Origin: an uncultured bacterium
GTDB lineage: Bacteria > Cyanobacteriota > Vampirovibrionia > Gastranaerophilales > Gastranaerophilaceae
DNA length: 41,555 nt
Direction: 5' to 3'
NCBI GenBank assembly: GCA_902802825.1
Contig: CADCNV010000006.1
Coordinates: 41,001-82,555, forward strand
Numbering within the stretch: the first letter of the stretch is position 1; each line of letters begins with the position of its first letter. Of the stretch, positions 7,759 to 14,806 are shown one piece after another. The notes beneath the pieces were generated by a model. It worked only from the letters and a program-made list of their open reading frames with translations. It was not told where the DNA came from and did not search any database. The position numbers and the translations under genes are program-made.

Positions 7759-9102
7759 TTATCTTTCTTTAATATAAATCGTGTAGAATTTATATGCCTC
7801 AAAAGTTTCTGAGAAATGATCTTCTTTTAAACCTGCTTTTACTTTTAAAGATTTCATAAATTCGTTTTTATCAGGAATTTCTGCCCAGACAGAAGGTAAA
7901 TAAACTGCCTGATTATCACCGTCACGAATAATTATACCGTCTTCATTCGGAACAATTTTTTCCATCAACTGTTCTTCGTTTTCAAAAATAATTTTCTTTG
8001 GATCCGAAAGAATAGAAACGGCATATTTTAGATGCGGTAATTCTTCTTCTCTGACAGGAGAAAATCTCAAATCTTTAAAAGCGGCATCTTTTGCGTGTTC
8101 AACCAAATCAGTGATAAGCGCTCTATGAGCAACAATTGAACCGATACAACCTCTCAGGCGACCGTGTTCTTCAATTGTAACAAAACATGCTCCCGGCTGA
8201 TCGAACACCTGCGGATAAATTATAGACATCGGCTTTTCATTGTATTCGGAATTTACAATCAGTTTGCATAAATCAATGATAAAGCCGGAATGATACCTTG
8301 CAATATAATCATTTTTATTTCCTTCATACAAGAACCAGCAGCCGTATCCGACTACTTTTGATTTATCTTCAGAAATTTCTGATGAATTTGCAAGATCAAT
8401 TCTTATCATAGAAAATTTGTTATTGTTTGCAAACCCGACAAGCCCTGCAATTCCTATAGCACCACATGCCTGTTCATATCTGAAGCCGGCCATATTACCG
8501 GTTTCTATCATTTGCGCCGTAACTTTATCAGTTGCCTTCGCTCTTTCATCTGTCAAATAATGACTCAAATCAGATGAGATAACAAACGCATTCTCTTTAT
8601 CCGGATAATATTTTTCAATAATACTTTTTATAACATCCGGATTTTCTTTTCCGATAAGTACGGGAATAATTTTTGCATCACCCAACAAATGCTGAATTAT
8701 AGGCAATTCAACCTCGATTGAATGTTCATTATTCATTGCATCGTCATTTATATTTGCACCAAAACTGTTATGCAAATCCATACAGATTTCCTGATTTATT
8801 TCGGATGTACCGATAGGAGTTTCCCATGCATCATAGCTTGATAAAGCAATACCGTCAAAGCCCACTCTGTGCGAAGGTGCAAAAATAAAAATGTTTTTTA
8901 CATTTTTATCAATCTGACTTATACCTTCATAGGCAAGACGCCCCGAATAAACAAGTCCGGCATGCGGAACAATAACTGCTCTGGTCGCATATTGATACAA
9001 GTTCTTACTTGTTTCTTTAAAATTCTGTATTTGTAAAATTAAATCCTCTGCGCTGCCTGTGTAAAAAATATTGGCAACTGTTGCTTCTTTTATTTTTCTC
9101 AT
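7759..9102 (-). CDS. AmmeMemoRadiSam protein: MEMO1 + AMMECR1 fusion
   Basis: A 447-residue two-domain protein. Residues ~1-260 are a MEMO1-like domain related to extradiol dioxygenases (VIVPHAGLVYSGRLA, FIFAPSHRVGFDGIAL, HSIEVELPIIQHLLG, VISSDLSHYLTDERA). Residues ~275-447 are an AMMECR1 domain with the signature GRLRGCIGSI and the RFSPV motif. Together with the divergent radical SAM gene this is the AmmeMemoRadiSam set, whose role is unknown. I chose the ATG at 9102 over an upstream one at 9135 because the longer form would overlap the opposite gene and add residues unlike the family. The ATG lies 6 nt past a -10 box, so the mRNA may lack a leader. Confidence 0.92.
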   Translation of the reverse strand: MRKIKEATVANIFYTGSAEDLILQIQNFKETSKNLYQYATRAVIVPHAGLVYSGRLAYEGISQIDKNVKNIFIFAPSHRVGFDGIALSSYDAWETPIGTSEINQEICMDLHNSFGANINDDAMNNEHSIEVELPIIQHLLGDAKIIPVLIGKENPDVIKSIIEKYYPDKENAFVISSDLSHYLTDERAKATDKVTAQMIETGNMAGFRYEQACGAIGIAGLVGFANNNKFSMIRIDLANSSEISEDKSKVVGYGCWFLYEGNKNDYIARYHSGFIIDLCKLIVNSEYNEKPMSIIYPQVFDQPGACFVTIEEHGRLRGCIGSIVAHRALITDLVEHAKDAAFKDLRFSPVREEELPHLKYAVSILSDPKKIIFENEEQLMEKIVPNEDGIIIRDGDNQAVYLPSVWAEIPDKNEFMKSLKVKAGLKEDHFSETFEAYKFYTIYIKER

Positions 9103-9106
9103 AACA

Positions 9107-9118
9107 GTATTATAATAC
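9107..9118. promoter_or_regulatory. Palindromic overlapping -10 region of a divergent promoter
   Basis: GTATTATAATAC is a perfect 12-bp palindrome. It contains TATAAT on the plus strand (9111-9116, 7 nt before the ATG at 9124) and on the minus strand (9114-9109, 6 nt before the ATG at 9102). For the minus strand a TTGATA lies 15 nt upstream of the -10. No clear plus -35 is seen. Both genes would start transcription at or next to their start codons. Confidence 0.6.
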
Positions 9119-9123
9119 AATTT

Positions 9124-10125
9124 ATGAAATATCAAAACATCTTAACAAACGGTAAAATTCAATGCACAATTTGCCCAAGAAACTGCATCTTAGATAAAGA
9201 ACAAAGAGGGTTTTGCCACGTCAGAAAAAATATTAACGGCGAAATAATTTTAGATACATACGGATATAATACCGGTCTTGCAATTGACCCGATTGAGAAA
9301 AAGCCGCTTTATCAGTTTTATCCGACAACAGGAGTATTATCATTTGGGACTTTGGGCTGCAATATGGGCTGCCTGTTTTGTCAAAATTGGCAAACAACAA
9401 AAAACAAAACAAACCCCAAAACTCTGAATTACAATTCCCCGCAGGATATTGTAGCAATTGCGCTTAAACATAACTGCAAAAGTATTGCGTTTACATACAA
9501 TGATCCGATAATATTTTTTGAGTATGCAATTGATACTGCAAAATTGTGCAGGCAATTTGGCATTAAAACAGTTGCCGTAACTTCCGGCTTTATAAACCCA
9601 GAGCCGGCAAAAGAATTTTTTTCATATATGGACGCAGCCAATATAGATTTAAAGGGCTTCAGTGAAAAATTTTACGGGAAAAACTGTCTTGCTAAATTAC
9701 AACCGGTACTTGATACCATCAAATATGCCTGCAATGAAACAAATTGTCATGTAGAGCTGACAACAATGCTTATTGAAGGAGAAAATAACTCGGAAGAAGA
9801 ATTGAAAGCCGAATGCAAATGGATTTTAGACAATGTCGGAGCAGATATACCTTTACATTTCAGTGCATTTTTCCCTCGGTATAAATTTGAAAATCGCAAA
9901 GCAACGGAATTTTCAACTCTATTAAAAGCATATAATATAGCAAAAGAAATCGGTTTGAATTATGTTTATACAGGCAACATAACAAATACGAAAACCTCGA
10001 CAACATATTGCAAAAATTGCGGCAAAGGCGTGATTATCCGCAACGGTTACCAATTACTTGAATACAACTTGACTCCTGACGGGTCATGTAAATTTTGCGG
10101 CACAAAATGCGACGGAAGATTTTAA
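9124..10125 (+). CDS. amrS: AmmeMemoRadiSam system radical SAM enzyme
   Basis: A 333-residue radical SAM protein of the AmrS type. The N-terminus has TICPRNCxLxxxxxGFCHVR, also seen in pyruvate formate-lyase activase relatives. The cluster motif is GTLGCNMGCLFCQNW (CX3CX2C), followed by SIAFTYNDPIIFFEYA and a strand-rich core ending in a Cys-rich tail (YCKNCGKG, then CKFCGTKC) likely to bind zinc. It is divergent from the MEMO-AMMECR1 fusion. Its substrate is unknown. No ribosome site precedes the ATG, which is 7 nt from a TATAAT box. The terminator at 10278-10311 probably ends its transcript. Confidence 0.92.
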   Translation: MKYQNILTNGKIQCTICPRNCILDKEQRGFCHVRKNINGEIILDTYGYNTGLAIDPIEKKPLYQFYPTTGVLSFGTLGCNMGCLFCQNWQTTKNKTNPKTLNYNSPQDIVAIALKHNCKSIAFTYNDPIIFFEYAIDTAKLCRQFGIKTVAVTSGFINPEPAKEFFSYMDAANIDLKGFSEKFYGKNCLAKLQPVLDTIKYACNETNCHVELTTMLIEGENNSEEELKAECKWILDNVGADIPLHFSAFFPRYKFENRKATEFSTLLKAYNIAKEIGLNYVYTGNITNTKTSTTYCKNCGKGVIIRNGYQLLEYNLTPDGSCKFCGTKCDGRF

Positions 10126-10277
10126 AAGCCCGAGCAGAAGCACGAACGAAGAGAGAGGCGAAAAACAATAATCGTAAAATGAATATTTTCGATTTTGTTT
10201 TGAGCGTTGCCGTTTATTGCGAGGGCGTAAGAACCACTGCAAATTTATTTGCAGGGTGCGGAAGACTTTCCGCAAAT

Positions 10278-10311
10278 AAAAAACAGATGCCTTTTTGGTA
10301 TCTGTTTTTAT
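10278..10311 (+). terminator. Rho-independent terminator
   Basis: AAACAGATGCC, a 5-nt loop of T and GGTATCTGTTTTT make a hairpin followed by a T-run. Pairing is complete with one G-U on the plus strand, while the minus strand has a mismatch. It is best read as the terminator of the plus-strand radical SAM gene. Confidence 0.7.
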
Positions 10312-10323
10312 TCTCCCGGAGAT
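10306..10323. repeat. Duplicated tRNA-Gln 3' end (copy 1)
   Basis: TTTTATTCTCCCGGAGAT here is identical over 18 nt to 10510-10527, which contains the 3' acceptor end of tRNA-Gln plus the start of its downstream flank. Both copies lie directly after a terminator-like hairpin. The rest of the tRNA is missing at this copy. Confidence 0.8.
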
Positions 10324-10480
10324 AGGGTTTTCTTGAGTTGTTCGCAATAAACGGGACTACGCATTTTGCTATTAGTGGCTTTCAGCCACAAGCAAAATCT
10401 GCTTCGCCCTCTGCTCACAACTCGCTCGAACCAAGACTGACCTGCCGGTCAGTGTGGTTCGCATTCTATACCACAACAAT

Positions 10481-10513
10481 AAAAGACCCGATACTAAATG
10501 TATCAGGTCTTTT
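10481..10513 (-). terminator. Terminator after tRNA-Gln
   Basis: On the minus strand AAAAGACCTGATAC pairs with GTATCGGGTCTTTT (one G-U) around a 5-nt loop and ends in a T-run. It begins four bases after the tRNA 3' end and would end the tRNA-Gly/tRNA-Gln transcript. Confidence 0.85.
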
Positions 10514-10516
10514 ATT

Positions 10517-10587
10517 CTCCCGGAGATGGATTCGAACCACCGTTAAAAGAGCCAGAATCTTTCGTCCTGCCACTAGACGATCCGGGA
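10517..10587 (-). tRNA. tRNA-Gln (anticodon CTG)
   Basis: Cloverleaf read on the minus strand: acceptor TCCCGGA with TCCGGGA, a D arm containing GTCTAGTGGCAGGAC, anticodon stem AAAGA/TCTTT around loop TTCTGGC (anticodon CTG), and T arm GGTGG-TTCGAAT-CCATC. The discriminator base is G, usual for glutamine. CCA is not encoded, unlike in the adjacent tRNA-Gly. At about 71 nt it is compact but complete. Confidence 0.92.
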
Positions 10588-10601
10588 TTATTTAATTTTT
10601 A

Positions 10602-10676
10602 TGGAGCGGGTGACGAGACTCGAACTCGCGATCTTCTCCTTGGGAAGGAGACATTCTACCACTGAACTACACCCGC
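10602..10676 (-). tRNA. tRNA-Gly (anticodon CCC)
   Basis: Minus-strand cloverleaf: acceptor GCGGGTG with CACCCGC, D arm GTTCAGTGGTAGAAT, anticodon stem TCTCC/GGAGA around loop TTCCCAA (anticodon CCC), T arm GCGAG-TTCGAGT-CTCGT, discriminator T and an encoded CCA. It lies 14 nt upstream of tRNA-Gln in the transcription direction, so the two are likely co-transcribed. Confidence 0.95.
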
Positions 10677-10732
10677 ATGGATTTCGTTCAGCCGAACATG
10701 ATTATAATATCATAAAAAAAATAAACAAAAAA

Positions 10733-11098
10733 TTATTTTCTGTTTTCTTTAAATGGATTACTTACTTTTTGAACACGCATCATCTCATTAAGATCACGTT
10801 CAATTTTTTCTTCCTGCTCTTCGGGCGTAGACTTACGTTTATTTGAATTTATAATATTAGCAACATTCATCATCGCAAGCGAATTTAATGAAGCTCTGAG
10901 AACCGCGCTTTGGTCAACATATCTTGAGCCGTTGTCATTATAATTTTCTTCTTCTTCAGCTTGCTGCTGAGCAAAATATTCTCCGCCCTGCCCCATTTTA
11001 TCATCAGACAACTTGGCAGCTGTGCCTGAAATATCTCCGCTTTTAAAATTAAATGCCCCGCCAATACCAAAAAAACCGGCTGACCTGTTATCGACCAT
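10733..11098 (-). CDS. Hypothetical protein, 121 residues
   Basis: Not recognised. The protein has a Gly/Phe-rich N-terminus (GFFGIGGAFNFKSGD), a Gln/Glu-rich middle (FAQQQAEEEENY), and a helical Ala/Leu/Asn stretch followed by a charged tail ending PFKENRK. No signal peptide or membrane helix. A good AAGGAAAG site precedes the ATG and codon use matches the neighbours, so I think it is a real gene. It ends about 55 nt from tRNA-Gly, which is on the same strand downstream. Confidence 0.7.
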   Translation of the reverse strand: MVDNRSAGFFGIGGAFNFKSGDISGTAAKLSDDKMGQGGEYFAQQQAEEEENYNDNGSRYVDQSAVLRASLNSLAMMNVANIINSNKRKSTPEEQEEKIERDLNEMMRVQKVSNPFKENRK

Positions 11099-11302
11099 AA
11101 GCTTTCCTTTTGTTGAATCACTCCTAAATTCCTCGACTGAAAATCTCAGCGTGAATCCGGAATTCGTGTTTATACTTTCTCTTCATGCATTTTAAAATAC
11201 ATGACAAGATATTAACTCCTATAAATATATTATTTTGCTATTTAGTTAATAAAAGTTTACATATCTTGTCTTATATTTCGAAAATGATTATATCACTTTG
11301 AG

Positions 11303-11331
11303 TTGAAAAAAACAATGTCACATTGTATAAT
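11303..11331 (+). promoter_or_regulatory. Promoter of the prepilin gene with palindrome in the spacer
   Basis: TTGAAA (11303-11308), exactly 17 nt, TATAAT (11326-11331). The spacer's last 13 bases are CAATGTCACATTG, an inverted repeat abutting the -10 box and well placed for a repressor. The rest of the 262-bp spacer (11099-11360) shows nothing else recognisable. Confidence 0.7.
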
Positions 11332-11360
11332 TGCAAAGTAGATAAAGAAGGGAATATAAA

Positions 11361-12062
11361 ATGAAAAATAAAGCTTTTACCTTGACTGAATTACTTATAG
11401 CATTGGCTGTAATAGGGATTCTTATTTCAATATTACTACCTGTAATTTCTAACGTTATGCCTGATCAAAATGCATTGATGGCAAAGAGAGCATACCATGC
11501 CGTTCAGTCAGTTACTTCAAGCTTAATAAACGATGAAGCTTGTTATCCGAATAAAGTTTATGCAATGGGAGAAGACGCAAGAGAAGGTTTTGATGATGGC
11601 TATGGGTATGCAGACTGCACTTTTTGGGGAGGCGGCGGATACAAGGATGACAGCAATAACACAAAAACCGACAAATATATAGATGAAGAAGATGCTAATT
11701 CCAAATTTCTGACTTTATTTACAAATAAACTTGATATTAAAACCGATGATTCGGACATTTTGGTAATACCAGGCAGCGGGACATCAACATATGAATTTAC
11801 CACTAAAGACAAAATGATATGGACTGCTCAAAATATGAATCTTGCTCATTCAAATTCAGATCCGTCTATTGAATTTATGATAGACGTAAACGGACCTGAC
11901 AAACCGAATTGCAAGAGTGCAAGCGATACAGGATGTGAAAACAAAAAAGATTTTGACAGATTTACGGTAAAAATTCATGCCAACGGGAAACTTGATATTC
12001 TTGAAGATTGGGCATTAGATGCCGTTGGTGTGGATGCTGATATTACAGGCAGCGACAAATAA
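11361..12062 (+). CDS. Type IV pilin-like prepilin protein
   Basis: A 233-residue exported pseudopilin/pilin. The class III signal is MKNKA-FTLTELLIALAVIGIL: a short basic leader, cleavage before Phe, Glu at +5, and a hydrophobic helix that anchors and packs the subunit. The prepilin peptidase site has Ala at -1 where Gly is usual. The globular part is Asp/Gly/Asn-rich with several Cys (ACYPN, YADCTFWGGGGY, PNCKSASDTGCENK) that may form disulfides. No pilus assembly genes are adjacent apart from the degenerate GspE-like protein at 1808. AGAAGGG precedes the ATG. Confidence 0.9.
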   Translation: MKNKAFTLTELLIALAVIGILISILLPVISNVMPDQNALMAKRAYHAVQSVTSSLINDEACYPNKVYAMGEDAREGFDDGYGYADCTFWGGGGYKDDSNNTKTDKYIDEEDANSKFLTLFTNKLDIKTDDSDILVIPGSGTSTYEFTTKDKMIWTAQNMNLAHSNSDPSIEFMIDVNGPDKPNCKSASDTGCENKKDFDRFTVKIHANGKLDILEDWALDAVGVDADITGSDK

Positions 12063-12075
12063 TTGAAAATTGAAT

Positions 12076-12415
12076 AAAGCAGCCGGATAATCGCGCCTTT
12101 ATAAGGTGAGGAAAGTCCGTGCATCCAAGAACAGGCATCCGGAGAAACTCCGGGCGGTGTGAACCGGCGGATAGTGCCACAGAAATGAAGACTGCCGATG
12201 GATTTTATATCACAGGCGATGGTGCAACGGTGAGTTAAGAGCGTCACCAGCGGGGCCGGAAGGCCTCGGCTAGGTAAACCCATGTCGGATGCAAGGTTGA
12301 GTTCAGGGTTATAAAGGTTGTTCGCCCACCTGAGAAAAAACCGCTAGAGCTTGAGAGTAATCTCAAGACCAGACAGATGATTATCTAAAACAGAACACGG
12401 CTTACGGGCTGCTTT
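12076..12415 (+). ncRNA. rnpB: RNase P RNA, bacterial type A
   Basis: The catalytic RNA that matures the 5' end of tRNAs. The ends pair (AAAGCAGCC with GGCTGCTTT) as helix P1. The conserved cores are visible: GAGGAAAGTCCG near the 5' end, GCAACGG and GGCCGGAAGGCCTCGGCTAGGTAAACCC in the middle (read in parts), and ACAGAACACGGCTTACGGG near the 3' end. A T-rich tract right after P1 probably ends transcription. Length of ~340 nt is typical for type A. Confidence 0.96.
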
Positions 12416-12443
12416 ATTTTTTTATTTCAAGTTTGTAAACAAT

Positions 12444-12472
12444 TTGTCTAAGTATTCTTTGTAGGATATGAT
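12444..12472 (+). promoter_or_regulatory. Promoter directly abutting the kinase start codon
   Basis: TTGTCT (12444-12449), a 17-nt spacer, TATGAT (12467-12472), then 6 nt to the ATG at 12479. Transcription would begin at the start codon, implying a leaderless mRNA. Confidence 0.5.
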
Positions 12473-12478
12473 ATAGAT

Positions 12479-14050
12479 ATGAGTTTAGGGAAAATATTGT
12501 ATGTCGATGATGACAAATTGTTAACTTCGACCTTTTCAACTTTAATGAAAGTTGAAGGGTTTGATAATGTTGTCATATATAATGATCCCAAAGAGGCCTT
12601 GGAATATTTAAAATTAGAAAGCGTTGATCTTATTATTTCTGATTTTTTAATGCCCGAAATGAACGGGCTTGAATTTTTAAGAGAAGCAAAGAAGCTATAC
12701 CCCGAAACAAGTATGATTCTTTTGACTGCGTACGCAGACAAAGAAAATGCAATTGCAACAATCAATGAAATCGGGGTATATAAATATATTGAAAAACCAT
12801 GGGATACTGATGATTTGATAATGAATATCAAAAATGGTATCGAAAGAAGTCATTTACTTGTAAATTTAAGAGATAAAATTGAAAAGCTTGAAGTTGCCCA
12901 AAAAGAATTAAAAAAATATTCCGAAAAACTTGAAGAACTTGTTGAAGAACGAACAAAAGAGCTGGTTTTAGCCAATAACAAATTATCAGGGATAATAAAT
13001 TATTGTGCAGACGGAATTATAATTATTGATAAAAACGGTTCAATAGAACAGGTAAATCCTGCCTGCGAAAATCTTACGGGGCTTTCAGAATCAACATTAT
13101 GCAATATGAGTATTCAGGAAATTGCATACACCGATAATCCCGCACTTAATAAGGCCCCAAAATCCGAAGTTCAGTCATCAATTTTAGGTTTGGCAGAAGA
13201 GCAATCAGAATTTTTACTGAGAGATTTGTATATAAGAAATTCCCTGAGCGGCGAATATATTCCGGCTGAAATTAATTTTGCATCACTTTCAGATGGAGAA
13301 AGATATGTCGGAGTAATAAGAAACTTTACGGCACAAAAAGAAACCGAAAGATTGAGAGATGATTTTATTGCTACATTAACTCATGATTTAAGAACTCCGC
13401 TCACTGCAGCAATAAAAACGCTGAATTTCTTCCTTGACGGGTCATTAGGAGAAATATCCGAACAACAGAAGCAGATGCTTACAGTTATGACAAAAAGTAA
13501 TGAAGATTTGCTCGGGCTGGTAAACGCCCTTCTTGAAGTTTACAGATTTGAAAGCGGTAAACTTAATCTCTGCAAAACTGTTTTTGATGTCAATTCACTT
13601 TTAAGACAATGTTATGAAGAGCTTTTACCTCTTGCAAAAAGTAAAAACATTAATTTTGATGTTCACTCTGATTTTAAAGACGAAATTTTAATCGACGCAG
13701 ACAGAGCGGAAATAAAACGCGTAATAATGAATTTATGCGGGAATGCCCTAAATTACACAAATAAAGAGGGAACAATAGATATTTATATAAAACTGCAAAA
13801 CGGAGATTTGATATTTTCCGTTACGGATAACGGAAACGGGATACCAAAAGAGGATCTGCCGAATTTGTTTAAAAGATTTTCGCAGGGTACAACAAAAAAA
13901 CGTTCCACAGGAACAGGTTTGGGGTTGTACCTATCCCGCCAGATAATAGAAGCACATGGCGGAAAAATTTGGGTTGAGAGCAAAGTAAATAAGGGCAGCG
14001 AATTTTCATTCCTGTTGACAAATGTTGCTGCCGTATCAAGGGTGGTTTAG
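12479..14050 (+). CDS. Hybrid sensor: receiver-PAS-histidine kinase
   Basis: A 523-residue soluble two-component protein with no membrane segment. Residues ~4-120 are a receiver (acidic cluster at 10-12, phospho-acceptor D55, T83, K106). A coiled coil spans ~130-170 (KLEVAQKELKKYSEKLEELVEERTKEL), followed by a PAS domain (~170-285, IIIDKNGSIEQVNPACENLTG). The HisKA box has H302 in THDLRTPL, and the ATPase has the N box around N422, DNGNG at 450-454 and GTGLGL at 478-483. It is probably a cytoplasmic sensor whose own receiver modulates it. The NarL-type regulator 2 nt downstream is the likely partner. Confidence 0.94.
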   Translation: MSLGKILYVDDDKLLTSTFSTLMKVEGFDNVVIYNDPKEALEYLKLESVDLIISDFLMPEMNGLEFLREAKKLYPETSMILLTAYADKENAIATINEIGVYKYIEKPWDTDDLIMNIKNGIERSHLLVNLRDKIEKLEVAQKELKKYSEKLEELVEERTKELVLANNKLSGIINYCADGIIIIDKNGSIEQVNPACENLTGLSESTLCNMSIQEIAYTDNPALNKAPKSEVQSSILGLAEEQSEFLLRDLYIRNSLSGEYIPAEINFASLSDGERYVGVIRNFTAQKETERLRDDFIATLTHDLRTPLTAAIKTLNFFLDGSLGEISEQQKQMLTVMTKSNEDLLGLVNALLEVYRFESGKLNLCKTVFDVNSLLRQCYEELLPLAKSKNINFDVHSDFKDEILIDADRAEIKRVIMNLCGNALNYTNKEGTIDIYIKLQNGDLIFSVTDNGNGIPKEDLPNLFKRFSQGTTKKRSTGTGLGLYLSRQIIEAHGGKIWVESKVNKGSEFSFLLTNVAAVSRVV

Positions 14051-14052
14051 TT

Positions 14053-14727
14053 ATGGAGAAGAAAATAAAAGTAACAATAGTTGAAGATCACGACATGACA
14101 AGAATGGGATTGTCTTTTGCGTTAGAAAAAAGCGGCATTATAGACGTGATTGGAACAAGTGCAGATGGGCAGGAAGGCGTAGAACAGGCATTGGAATTAC
14201 GACCGGATTTGGTTGTAATGGATATCGGTGTTCCGACAATAGACGGGATTGAAGCAACAAGAAAAATTAAAAATGCCGTACCTGAAATTAAAGTGCTGAT
14301 GAATACTTCAAGAGATGATGACAGCGATATTCTTGATTCTTTTGCAGCAGGCGCAGACGGATACATAACAAAAGGGGCGACTTCAGAACAAACCATAACC
14401 GCAATAAAAGCCGTCAGCGAAGGTGTAGGTTGGCTTGATCCCGCAATAGCAAGAGTAGTATTATCAAATATCCGCAAATCAGCATCTCCTGACGAACCAA
14501 GCGGAGAAATCAATTATAAAAAAGGCAAGAATTTATACGGTCTTACAGAAAGAGAAATGGAGGTTCTTGCGCTTTTGGTTGAAGGTTTAAACAACCCTCA
14601 GATTTCAAAAAAACTTGTAATTACTATTGCCACAACAAAAACTCACGTACATAACATATTACAAAAATTATATGTAAAAACAAGAGCAAAAGCAGTTGCA
14701 ACCGCGATGAAAGATGGTTTGGTATAA
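14053..14727 (+). CDS. NarL/LuxR-type response regulator
   Basis: A 224-residue regulator. The receiver (~1-125) has E11/D12, phospho-acceptor D57 in LVVMDIGVP, and K107 in YITKGAT. A linker leads to a C-terminal LuxR helix-turn-helix (~158-224) with LTEREMEVLALLVEGLNNPQISKKL and a KTHVHNILQKL recognition helix. It should dimerise when phosphorylated and control transcription of unknown targets. The gene starts 2 nt after the kinase stop, with GGTGG in the kinase tail as ribosome site. Confidence 0.95.
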   Translation: MEKKIKVTIVEDHDMTRMGLSFALEKSGIIDVIGTSADGQEGVEQALELRPDLVVMDIGVPTIDGIEATRKIKNAVPEIKVLMNTSRDDDSDILDSFAAGADGYITKGATSEQTITAIKAVSEGVGWLDPAIARVVLSNIRKSASPDEPSGEINYKKGKNLYGLTEREMEVLALLVEGLNNPQISKKLVITIATTKTHVHNILQKLYVKTRAKAVATAMKDGLV

Positions 14728-14806
14728 AATATAATTTGACCGGACATAAATTTATTATTAAATAATAAAACAGCAATATTCTGAAACAAGCTTGGTGAAA
14801 ACATAT

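Larger units (their letters stand above)
10126..10516. other. Hairpin-rich spacer, higher in GC than its surroundings
   Basis: No credible gene. It contains a chain of near-perfect hairpins: AATCGTAAAAT/ATTTTCGATT near 10170-10192, CTGCAAAT/ATTTGCAG near 10237-10254, TGCGGAA/TTCCGCA near 10256-10273, ATTTTGCT-GTGGCT/AGCCAC-AGCAAAAT near 10362-10399, and GAACCA-ACTGACC/GGTCAGT-TGGTTC near 10428-10460. A 13-bp inverted repeat (CCGTTTATTGCGA at 10210-10222, its complement at 10342-10354) encloses one duplicated tRNA fragment. It looks like a decayed mobile or repeat element, or an uncharacterised structured RNA. Confidence 0.5.

Noticed and set aside
10084-10846. Several ORFs of 76-87 codons on both strands across the tRNA region
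   Set aside because: They run through tRNA genes, terminators and hairpins, have no ribosome sites and lack protein-like composition.
11975-12283. Minus-strand ORF of 102 codons
   Set aside because: It lies across rnpB and the prepilin 3' end; it is a by-product of the structured RNA sequence.
14751-14769. Terminator after the NarL regulator
   Set aside because: TTTATTATT/AATAATAAA is palindromic but all A/T with no clear T-run; too weak to claim.
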